NCBI GenBank assembly: GCA_022701365.1
Contig: JAKUHH010000030.1
Location: 791,177-855,176, forward strand
Length of the DNA stretch: 64,000 bases
Direction: 5' to 3'
From: Mycocentrospora acerina
Taxonomy: Eukaryota > Ascomycota > Dothideomycetes > Pleosporales
Part shown: positions 55,201-64,000 of the stretch, piece after piece
Layout of the letters: every line of letters starts with the position of its first letter
How positions within the stretch are numbered: position 1 is the first letter of the stretch
Made by a program: the position numbers and the translations under genes
Notes under the pieces: generated by a model
The model's database searches: none
What the model saw: only the letters and a program-made list of their open reading frames with translations
What the model was told of the DNA's origin: nothing

Positions 55201-57179
55201 AATAACCTACCTCAAATAACTCAAAGACGAAGACTTAAACTTTATTAGGGAGTCTCGGGTGCTGGAAAGACGACGTTACTTGATGTTCTCGCAAGCCGGA
55301 CAACGATGGGCGTCATCTCTGGAAACATGCTCGTAGATGGGCGAGAACGCGACGAATCCTTCCAAAGGAAAACAGGCTACGTGATGCAACAGGACATTCA
55401 TTTAAGCACGTCCACGGTACGGGAAGCTTTAGAGTTCTCTGCTCTATTGCGTCAGCCCATCGAATATTCACGTCAAGAGAGATTGGCATATGTTGACCAT
55501 GTCATCAGCTTGCTAGACATGGAAGAGTACGCGGATGCTGTTGTCGGAATTCCCGGGTCGGGCTTGAACGTCGAGCGTATGTGTATAGTCTTTCTTGTTT
55601 TGTGGACATCCCAGATACTGATTGCATTCAGAGCGTAAGCGCTTGACCATTGGAGTCGAACTCGCCGCACGACCGAAGCTACTACTGTTTCTCGATGAGC
55701 CTACATCGGGATTAGATTCTCAGACCTCGTGGTCAATATGTGATCTGATGGAAAAGCTCACCCGCAACGGCCAGGCCATATTATGCACAGTCCACCAGCC
55801 GTCTTCTCTTTTATTCCAGAGGTTCGATCGTATTCTACTACTTGCCAAAGGCGGTCTCACCGTTTATTTTGGAGACATTGGAATGAATTCAGAAGTCCTT
55901 CTGGACTATTTCGCGCGTAATGGTGGGCCAGCGTGTCCCACTGGAACCAACCCAGCAGAATATATGCTTGCAGCAATTGGAGCGGCTCCTGGTGCACAAA
56001 CCTCAGTTGACTGGCCACAAGTCTGGAAAAACAGCAAAGAATATCAACAAGTTCAATTGGAACTCAAACGACTGAGGGAACTAGCTAATGGACCATCCGC
56101 TATCATGGATACCGCTGATTCAAGCCATCAAGCTTTTGCAGCCTCTTTCATAACTCAGCTTGTCGCTGTTGGCTTACGTGTTGCTCAGCAGTACTGGCGC
56201 ACTCCATCTTACATATACGCTAAAGCCCTCCTTACAGTAGGATGCTCCTTCATCATCGGCTTCTCATTCTTCGACAGTAATAACACACGACAAGGGCTTC
56301 AAAACCAGATGTTTGCTGTTTTTATTTTCCTGTTCGTAGTTATCCAGCTTATTATGCAAGTCATGCCCATGTTTGTAACTCAAAGAACGCTCTATGAGGC
56401 TCGGGAACGACAGTCGAGGACATATGCATGGCAGACCTTTGTTCTCTCGAATATTGTGGTGGAGATGGCATGGAATGCGGTAAGCATGGGTGGATTGCAT
56501 TAATCTTTCACGTGTCTGACTTTGATTATAGTTTATGGCCATTCTTTGCTTTATCGTTTGGTACTATCCCGCGGGTCTTTATCGTAACGCCCAACCCACC
56601 GACTCCGTCGATATTCGCTCCTTTCACACCTTGCTTCTGGTTCTTGTCACATTTCTCTTTGCATCTGCATTAGCACACATGCTGATAGCCGGTTCTCCCA
56701 ATGAAGAAGTTGCTGGTGCTTTTGCGACGCTACTATCAATTATGCTATATGCTTTCTGTGGAATTCTCGCAGGACCGAAGGACCTTCCTAGATTCTGGAT
56801 CTTTATGTATCGCGTGAATCCCTTCACGTACCTCGCCTCGAGCTTCATGGCGACTACTCTTGGCCAGGCACCAGCCTACTGTACAGAGAGCGAATTCCAG
56901 ACTTTCAATCCCGCTGCCAATGAGACCTGCGGAGAATACCTATTGGATTACATCAAAACGGCCGGTGGTTACGTTCTCGATGCAAAGGCTGTTGATCGGT
57001 GTCAATACTGCCAGCTGGAGAGTACTGATCAATTTCTGCGAGGGATCAATGCTAGTTGGGACAACCGCTGGAGGGATTTTGGCCTGATTTGGGTGTATGT
57101 CGCCTTCAATGTTGCTGCGGCAGTATTCCTTTACTGGCTCTGCCGTGTTCCGAAAGGAAAGAAAGCGAAGAGCGCATGA
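52204..57179 (+). CDS. PDR-type full-size ABC (ABCG) transporter
   Basis: Plasma-membrane efflux pump of the pleiotropic drug resistance type. Twelve exons (52204-52694, 52745-53012, 53065-53221, 53272-53384, 53446-53476, 53553-54148, 54199-54512, 54561-55111, 55161-55198, 55249-55576, 55632-56479, 56532-57179) stay in frame: 1460 aa, the expected size. The order is NBD1-TMD1-NBD2-TMD2. NBD1 has the PDR-type Walker A GPPGSGCSTLL (Cys for Lys), signature VSGGERKR and LQCWDNSTRGLDSANA. NBD2 has GVSGAGKTTLLD, the degenerate signature GLNVEQRKRLTIGVEL and FLDEPTSGLDSQT. Each TMD carries the expected hydrophobic spans (IVMIIVNFFEALIIASIFY; FAVFIFLFVVIQLIMQVM), and the last extracellular loop is Cys-rich (CGEYL, CQYCQ). 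It is complete and apparently functional; its cargo is unknown. Confidence 0.95.
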
Positions 57180-58061
57180 GTGGCGTAGAGTTGTATGTCA
57201 AATACCGACAAATTTTGGTACCGATAACTATGGCTGTCACTGAAGGTTGTATTTTCTTATTATTTTTGTTTCTGAAATCTTTTCGCTGGCTTTTTTTCAA
57301 TCGTCGGACTTTCTGGTGTCTCAATTTTCAACTTGAACTCTTTTCTCTAGACAACACTTAAAGCTTTCAGTGCCCAATAATTTAATTTTTTTTCTCACTC
57401 CTACATCACCGGCGGCGTGGGCTCACACTATGATGTACTGCCTGACGATCAAAGGATACATCAAAATTTCTGCTCGCGACTGTCGTTCTGGTTGTCGGAG
57501 TGGATGCTCGATCGGATAAATGCTCAGGCCTGTGCTTAATAAACGAGATAAGGTATAGACATGAAGCAAGAGTTTTAACAATGTAGAATAGTGCCATCTT
57601 TAGAATACCTCAATTTTCTGGAAGGCATTTCAAAAACGAAGGTAGAGTATCATAGTTTGAGCATGACAACGAATGAATGGACTGAAAAGATTAAATCTGA
57701 TCAGACGTGGCATCAGTGATTTCTCATAAATTATCCAGGGCATGTGCGCCACCTCCTATTTGAGCGTGATAAATTTCTGTAATTGACAACATACGGTCAC
57801 TCGTGCTGGACACTTTGGTGCACTTCCGTCTCACCAAGCCAGTAGCAATCTGAAATTACTGAGCTTGCCTGCCAAATCTCCAAGAAAATACACCCTTGTG
57901 AGAATCACGCTCAACCATACTCCCATTTGTAGTTGCTCATGCCAGCATATTTACGCTTGCGTAAGATTGATATTGTGCACTTCGATACCATTACACATTC
58001 GCTATGGCTAATGCATATTATTCCAATACATGATGATATTTGCTTTAATTCTACCTGATAT
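57180..58061. other. Convergent 3' intergenic region
   Basis: About 880 AT-rich bases between the ABC transporter stop (+) and the AA7 oxidase stop (-). No gene or repeat was recognised. Confidence 0.5.
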
Positions 58062-59742
58062 CTATCGCAATTGAGACGCACCAAACCTCGCCACTTTCGG
58101 TGCTTTCACTCTTCCGGCCTCCTCTGCAGGTCTAACACTCTGAGGATTGTGGAATATGTCCCTTGGATCTACGTCTCTCTTGATTCGACGTAACTTCTCA
58201 ACATTACCGCCCCAATAGAGGTCTGCGCTGTTACTTCCAAGGTATGGATCTACATATCCCGCGTAAACACCCATATCGTGATTTGGAAGTGCGTTTGTGA
58301 TCACGTTGTTCACTCCGGCTAGAAAATCTCTTGTCTTGGCGGTTATCTTACCGAAAGGGTTTACTGCGTAGGCCTGGTGGTAAAATAGTGCATCACGGTG
58401 ACCATAGGCCGTGGCATCAGGCGGAACGTCGTTGATAGCTCCACCTTCCAGATCCCAGATGACAAACCATACAGCTCCACCTTTGTCCGCTTTATCAATA
58501 TATTGGAAAAGCTTATCAACATCCTCATCAGGTATAATGTCGTCTTTGGTATAAGCGAGTGATTTAGCATAGAAATTGGATTGGATGCCGCCGACAATGT
58601 GAAGTGCGACGTCTTCGGCCCAGTGGCCAACTACGCCTAGCCTACGATATAGTTAGTTGAGAACAGTGTACAGAATTAGAATAAAGTGACAGAATTACAT
58701 ACCAGTCTTTCATTTCTATCACAGATTCATCTTTATCGGGCAGTCTCGCAGAGATATTGAGACTGTCAAACTCTTGCTGCGATCCGAAAAAGGTACCAGT
58801 AATTATAGCGCCGAACTGCTCAGTAAGAATGAACTGGCTAGCAAATTTGCGAGATAGTGTTGGGTCTGAGATCAGTTTCTGCCACTTTTTGAATGCGTTT
58901 GCTTTATCAGCGGTATCGCCGCCGTGTATGTTGTACGTGTATAACACTGTTTTTCCAGGCTCGGCTTGCGTGCGTACTTTGAACTCAGTGATGATACCGA
59001 AGCCTGCAGCCGCACCTTTGCTAGCGAAGAAGATATCCGGATTCTGCTTCTCAGAAGCGCGTATTATAGATGAGTTTGCTAACACGATCTCCACCTCTTC
59101 GACGTGGTCTAATGCTGAGCCCCACATCCGAGACGATGGACCCAGGCCGCCGATAGTTGCATGACCGCCAATGCCAACCTGGGGGCATGTGCCATGGGCC
59201 ATCGCACGATTACCGTGTTTGTGAAGTCGCTTTGAAACGTCGTCTAGAAGAGTTCCACCGCCAATTGTGGCTTGCCATGTCGATTCATCCATCGAAAACT
59301 GCTGAAAGTGCTTCATGTCCACGACAATGGTATTATCTTCACCCCCAATACCTGCATATGGTGTCAGCATCTCGGATATACATGCAGGCCACATCAATAC
59401 TTCTGAACATATTTGAAGAGACTGTAGATTTTACAACCCTCGTCGAAAGTAGTCTACGTTCGTTTGGGCAGTATTGCAATCTTACTCACCATAATTGGCA
59501 TACGAATGTCCACCGCAGCGCGGCTGTACCTTGAGCCCATTCTCTACTGCACACTTGACAATAGCAGCAATTTGACGGGCAGAATCGGGATAAGTGACTG
59601 CAGCAGGCGTGACCGGTATGCCAAGGTTGTATGGTCTGACGTGTATGGTTTGAAATAATAAGGAATCCTTAAACGCTACGTTATCGACTCCGACAGCACG
59701 TTCGAGACACACTCGTCCTGTACTGCTTGATGAATTTCCCAT
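58062..59742 (-). CDS. AA7/BBE-type FAD-linked oxidase without signal peptide
   Basis: Flavin oxidase of the PCMH/berberine-bridge family, related to gluco- and chito-oligosaccharide oxidases (AA7). Exons 59742-59490, 59351-58703 and 58641-58062 give 493 aa. Predicted bicovalent FAD sites are H79 in RCGGHSYANYG and C140 in AHGTCPQVGIGGHATIGGLG. VVDMKHFQQFSMDESTWQAT, IFFASKGAAAGFGIITEFKV and the BBE-domain ending SADLYWGGNVEKLRRIKRDV, DPRDIFHNPQS are typical. The N-terminus MGNSSSSTGRVCLERA lacks a hydrophobic signal and instead fits an N-myristoylation consensus, so an intracellular, membrane-tethered role is possible. Such enzymes oxidise sugars, or act in tailoring steps of specialised metabolism. 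It is tail-to-tail with the ABC pump. Confidence 0.9.
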
Positions 59743-61981
59743 GGTAGAAATGAAATGTGGAACATCATGGAAAGAAGAAGGTTATACTTATAACGTCTGC
59801 ACCGCCCACTGCAATGATGCCAAGAGCAATTGCCATATGTAAGGAAGTCAGGAACGACTTTATTAAATTAAGTACGTGGCAGGAGCCGTCCTTGAACTCT
59901 GTTCATTTTTCCACCCCAAGCGCTAGAAGAAGTGCTACAGGCGCTAATGCTACCACACAGGCAATTGATCTTCATAGAACGCGAAATAGGGAAAGACAAG
60001 TTTGTTAGCGTCAACGTTTATTTGACCCTGAAATTGTAGGCCCCATTCTCACTTCCCATAGAGACTGTAGTCACACCCTATATTGAAGCTCAAATAGTGG
60101 GTTGTATATGAGGTCAAATGGTAAGCTCCAATCTTAGCTCATGCGAATGGTCATATCACAGCCTGTGTGTGAGCCAGCATCGCTGTGTACGAAGATTCAA
60201 ATTTTTGGCTATAATTACAGACTTGAAACTAGATTAATACCGCCGAACCGATCAAGTTTAACATGATGATCGTCAATCTCAACTAGAAATTGTTCTCGTT
60301 CGACTTTTGTGTCTCGGACCCTAGGTTGAAATTGCTGCGCTTCATTCCGCAACTATATTCAGCGCTTCGAATAGCCAGCTGAAGTATGTTAATGAACGGC
60401 TCAATTGTGTCCTCGAGCACGTAGGAAAACTTCGAACTAGTCATCATATTCAAATTTTTTGTGGATACATACCAATTGAGGAAATTCAACTACGCAAAGT
60501 GTTTCAGATGAGTCAATCGGCATCTGATGACTGCAAGAGAAGAGCACTCTTTTGCTAAGGATGTTACATAACCTTGGTCAAACGAAACTGCCAGAACAAA
60601 CTACACAGAACTTGGAATTTTTCGGATTGATAGACTGGAAGGGTCACGAGCTATGTCTTCATGACTGTGGGCTTTGGCCAAGTAGCGCACGAATGGCTAA
60701 GCGAATGTGTCTACTTTACAAACACCTATACTACGAACCTCCTCGTGGACTTGATTTTTAATTTGCTGATTTTTTCAAAAGGGTATTCCTATGTATTTCA
60801 TAATGTGATAATGAAACGCAAATGGGCAGCTTGGGCCTCTCTCAAATTTAGTAACTTATCAAAAATGTATTTACGCTACTCTTAGCGTGTTGCGCTCGCG
60901 ATATACCTATGAGACTACACATACTATCTGGACAGGGCACGTCAATGCCTACAAAGAATTTCCACAGGCCATGGAAATAGCCTATAAGTTAAACTTCTAT
61001 ATAGGTTGTATAGCCTGGCAGGGTCAAGTCAATATGTCATCATGTACAGATTTCGAACGCGTGTTGCCAATGGTATCAAGATACAGCTCTATTCCACTAT
61101 GCCATGCAAGCCAAAAAGGTACTTTGACCTATCATCTGATAGACCACGAGATATAATAGCACATATACTCACGTCGAATCACGTCCTAAAAATTGGCAGT
61201 CAATATGTGTCGCGAATCCCAACATTCGAACAATCCCGCAAAGACCCGGTTCTGACGGTAGGTCTATCGCGATGAAAAAATTCCTACAAACAGATGACTA
61301 CTGCTACAGCTCGTTCGGTACTGCGGAACTGCGAGGTTGAATTATACTGCCTCAGGCAAAGTGAATTTACTATCAACGATCTCATAGGTACTACTGGTTG
61401 ATAGATTGATTGAAATGATTTAACATCTATAGAGAGCCTTCCGTGGATCATGAAGACGAAATTCGCAACGGAGATATTCACATGAGATTTCTCACAACCA
61501 TAGATGCCTGTTCTGAGTTTTTGTGTGAGGTCGTCTGTTGTGCCGTCCTTCTCTGTATACCATCTACTCCCCACCTTCTGGAAGTGTTGTGCTTGTGTGT
61601 CAGTTATACCGCTGGTGTAAGCGGTGTCTTGTGTCGGTGTTCCCGTCTGTTTTGGTCATACTAGCTCCTAGGTACTATGGAAACCCGAAAGAGGAAATAG
61701 TAAAAATACATAATGACAATGACAACTAGTGTGAAAGTATCCTCTGTAACAAGACTAACTAAAAAAAACCCCAACTTATCATGATTTAGCATTTATTAGC
61801 AAGACCAGCACAGTGGAGCGTCAGCCAGAATACTTGAAACTGTACAGAAGGCCACGCAAAGCTATTAATAGGGGCCTCGTAAAACAAAATTATTGTTTAA
61901 TAAAATTTTCATTGTGTTTCTGTTGGTAGGCAGCTTGATTGCCATAACTATCTCCTAAAAGTCAACCCATTTGCTCGAGGC
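59743..61981. other. AT-rich gene-free spacer, 2.2 kb
   Basis: Contains the AA7 promoter and the 3' flank of the NmrA-like gene. Scattered short frames on both strands show no family likeness. A minus-strand mini-frame near 59760-59835 (MAIALGIIAVGGADVISITF) is hydrophobic but ends after 24 codons; it could be an upstream ORF in the AA7 leader. Composition suggests old, decayed sequence. No terminal inverted repeats were recognised. Confidence 0.5.
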
Positions 61982-62796
61982 TCCTATGTCGAGTCAGAAT
62001 CCAAACATTACATATATTACACTTTGTGTACTTACAGTTCCAAAGACAAGGCGCCTTCCCAATCCACTTACCCTCTTCCACCTCGCTCAAAATCCATTGT
62101 ACTAAAGAGCTTCGTGACAACTTGATTCCAGCAGAACCTAGATACGCTGAATGAGTCTGTACTGGCCCGTCATTTGACAACATTGGAACTCGGAACATGG
62201 TCCACTTGATATCTGTCAGCACAAGCGAGGCGACATAATCACCAGTTGCATTGATATCCGTATATGCATCACCGGCGAACATCCGGACAGCGCCAGTCAT
62301 GAGCCTCCACTTCAGTGTTACTCGATCCTCGGGTGCAACCCATGAGGCCGTTGCGAGAATAATGACGCGCTCAAAATGACGTTGAATTAAAAGTGGAACT
62401 ATGATTTTATATCCGTCTGTAATAGGCTTTAAAATGGCCTTGGTCAGAACACTATTGACTTAAATTTGACAAAAGACTTACTGTGCCTTTATGACCAGAT
62501 CCTGGTCCCAAGAAGGAAATCAGTATGGATGCGCCGCAACTAGCCGCAACTTTTAAAAGATCTTCTTGGAAAATTTCTCCTTTCACAATACGGGTCATAG
62601 CGTTGTTCGAGAGGGCTTCTGGTAATTTGGACGGATTGCGCACAAATAGGGTCAGTGTATGGCCTGCCCGGAGTGCGGCTTCGCAAAAGATCAGACCAGT
62701 TGGCCCTTCCAAAATCTGTTAGAAGCAGCTCAATGTAAAACGAGAGAAGATTAAAATACCTGTTCCTCCCAGCACCAGCAAGTGACGTTTCTGCAT
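61982..62796 (-). CDS. NmrA/SDR-like NAD(P)-binding reductase
   Basis: Small atypical Rossmann protein of the NAD(P)-binding (PF13460-like, biliverdin-reductase-B-like) type. Exons 62796-62760, 62705-62482, 62438-62036 and the last two bases of a split stop (61983-61982) give 221 aa. The start MQKRHLLVLGGTGPTGLIFC carries the GGTGxTG dinucleotide motif, divided by intron 1. It is followed by AALRAGHTLTLFVRNPSKLP, ISFLGPGSGHKGT, a catalytic-region-like VIILATASWVAPEDR and KWTMFRVPMLSNDGP. If the last intron (GTAAGT at 62035, AG at 61985-61984) is spliced, the stop codon is formed at the junction. If it is retained, the frame runs on to 61962. The second acceptor choice (TGGAAG|GG) is set by family likeness. 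Confidence 0.8.
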
Positions 62797-63513
62797 TTAG
62801 TCTTGTACCTCGGAGGATTTGCGAAGAGCAGTGTGCAATAGTGGTCTTGAAACAGTCTCATGAATAAACACGAAAGGATTGAGCCTGCCTCTTAGTTATC
62901 GAAGAATTATGATTGACTATCACCTTATGTCATATCGGAGACCGACTAACCAAAAAAGGCCGCTTTGTCACACTCGGTTCTATTTCACAGGGCTCATGAC
63001 CAATCAGCATGCTCATTAGTATGCTCCTTAGTTCCCAAGCAACTTGTATTGGATAATAGACGCGACAGAACGGGTGCAGTTTGAATCCGCACACACAACC
63101 ACCAGAAGAATCTATGAAGAAACAAGCTAAAAAATGATGGTATGTTAAAATTATACTGACTTGCTTTTGAGGACATGCTTTTTCCTCCATTGTCAGTGCA
63201 ATAGAGTCTACAAAAAAACCTTTTTGGTTTGCGGGTCCTGAATAGTTCCGCTGCCAGGCGGCTTTCGGCGTTCCTTAGTTCCAGGTTCCAAATCTTGAGT
63301 AGCGCAGTTTCAAGTGTTTGTTCAGCCACTACAAACAAATCTTGGCGACCGTGCAGAGTACCGTGTCCGTGCACTCAATGCGCGGATTCACTCAATGCGC
63401 ACCCATCGCCAAAACCATCTCAAGTAGAAATGAGGTTATTGAGCCACGCACAATTGCTCTTATTATGAGATTTTTTAGTGGATAGTATAGATAATATATG
63501 CGAAACTTTTGCT
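62797..63513. other. Intergenic next to transposon remnant
   Basis: About 720 bases. It holds the promoter side of the NmrA-like gene and then AT-rich sequence. A minus-strand frame at 62994-63374 is open for about 126 codons but is not recognised and has no supporting context. The transposon's terminal repeat was not identified. Confidence 0.45.
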
Positions 63514-64000
63514 CTACTTAAATTTGCTTAGTAGCCTAATCGCACGGCCTCTTTGTAACTGTAGTAGTGGAGGTGCAGGAACAGCTTCATAAGACTCACC
63601 ACTACCTGACACATCTACTACCTGTTTCCTGCGCTTAGCAGCTTGTTAAGGAGGCCTTAAAGCCTTCCTCTTACCTTTTTAGGATAATTAGAGAGCTTTT
63701 CTAGCGTTGTTCTCCTGTCTCTTACGCTCCTGTTTAGCTGCCTGCTTTGCCTTCTCCTTCTCTTTAACTGCCTTTGCTGCCTCCCTTGCTACACGCTTCT
63801 CTTAAGCTATCTTTTCTAGATATAGCTTATAAGCTTTCTTAAGCTCTTTTGTATTAGCTTTTTAGAGTTAAAGCTCCTTTTCCTCCTGCTCCTTTACTAA
63901 CTAACAAACACGTGCTTCTTAAACCTTTCTTAGAGACTAGAAAATAGCACTACTATAGTACTCTTAATGTTGTTGCAAATTAAGAGGCTTGCTACGCTTC
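63514..64000 (-). pseudogene. RIP-damaged pogo/Fot-type DDE transposase, C-terminal part
   Basis: On the minus strand one frame reads as the Lys/Glu/Ala-rich C-terminal tail of a fungal pogo/Fot-like transposase: KELKKAYKLYLEKIA, EKRVAREAAKAVKEKEKAKQ, AAKQERKRQENNARKAL, then KGKRKALRPP. It ends at a stop at 63514-63516. Ten in-frame stops interrupt it, eight TAA and two TAG with no TGA. Several stand where this family has Gln (for example the LS-stop-KGKRKA position). That pattern fits repeat-induced point mutation changing CAA/CAG to TAA/TAG. The element continues beyond the window's right edge. It is non-functional. Confidence 0.82.

Noticed and set aside
60552..61664. Several 60-95 codon frames on both strands at 60.5-61.7 kb
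   Set aside because: They overlap each other without codon-bias signs or domains, in AT-rich spacer DNA.
62994..63374. A 126-codon minus-strand frame between the NmrA-like gene and the transposon remnant
   Set aside because: Mixed composition with a Phe/Ser/Leu-rich end, no recognised motif and location in decayed AT-rich DNA; probably chance.

Overview
The window is nuclear DNA of a filamentous ascomycete (Pezizomycotina), most likely a Dothideomycete of the Pleosporales type. The grounds are intron-rich genes with short introns (41 to about 60 bases in most cases, GT..AG, with CTAAC/CTGAC-like branch sites), fungal-specific families (Zn2Cys6 regulators, PDR transporters, verprolin, GH105, AA7), an intron-bearing tRNA-Ile, and a transposase remnant whose in-frame stops are all TAA or TAG, as expected from RIP. 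The order assignment is inference from general appearance, not from a search. Exon joins were read by hand from splice signals and checked by keeping the frame; no tool was run.

Left part (1-22 kb), mostly core genes: ribosomal protein L26 (-), a large AT-hook/C2H2 nuclear protein (+), OST4 of the oligosaccharyltransferase (-), the CCCH protein Tma46/DFRP1 (+), protein kinase C (-, 8 exons, 1175 aa), a 3-kb stretch without a recognisable gene, a Zn2Cys6 regulator (+) whose first exon was not found, and a patatin-fold protein (-) that has lost both catalytic residues.

Middle (22-47 kb): tRNA-Ile(AAT); a tail-to-tail pair of a phenol-hydroxylase-like flavoprotein and a P450, which may form a small aromatic-compound module; a GPI-anchor candidate; a secreted GH105 unsaturated rhamnogalacturonyl hydrolase; a DUF3605-type protein; tRNA-Ser(GCT); a mitochondrial membrane protein head-to-head with verprolin; a Tma17-like protein; NAA15 of the NatA acetyltransferase; an Fpg/MutM-type DNA glycosylase whose catalytic residues sit on a 9-base exon; a secreted agmatinase-type ureohydrolase; and a tocopherol-cyclase-like protein.

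Right part (47-64 kb), accessory in character: gene-poor AT-rich spacers surround a Zn2Cys6 regulator (-, 7 exons, with the zinc cluster spread over three exons) that is divergent from a full-size PDR/ABCG efflux pump (+, 12 exons, 1460 aa). They are followed by an AA7/BBE-type FAD oxidase without a signal peptide (-) and an NmrA/SDR-like NAD(P) protein (-). The window ends in a RIP-damaged pogo/Fot-type transposase remnant. Regulator, pump, oxidase and reductase have the makeup of a small detoxification or specialised-metabolite locus beside a decayed transposon. This is the best candidate for an undescribed system here, but joint function is inference from adjacency only.
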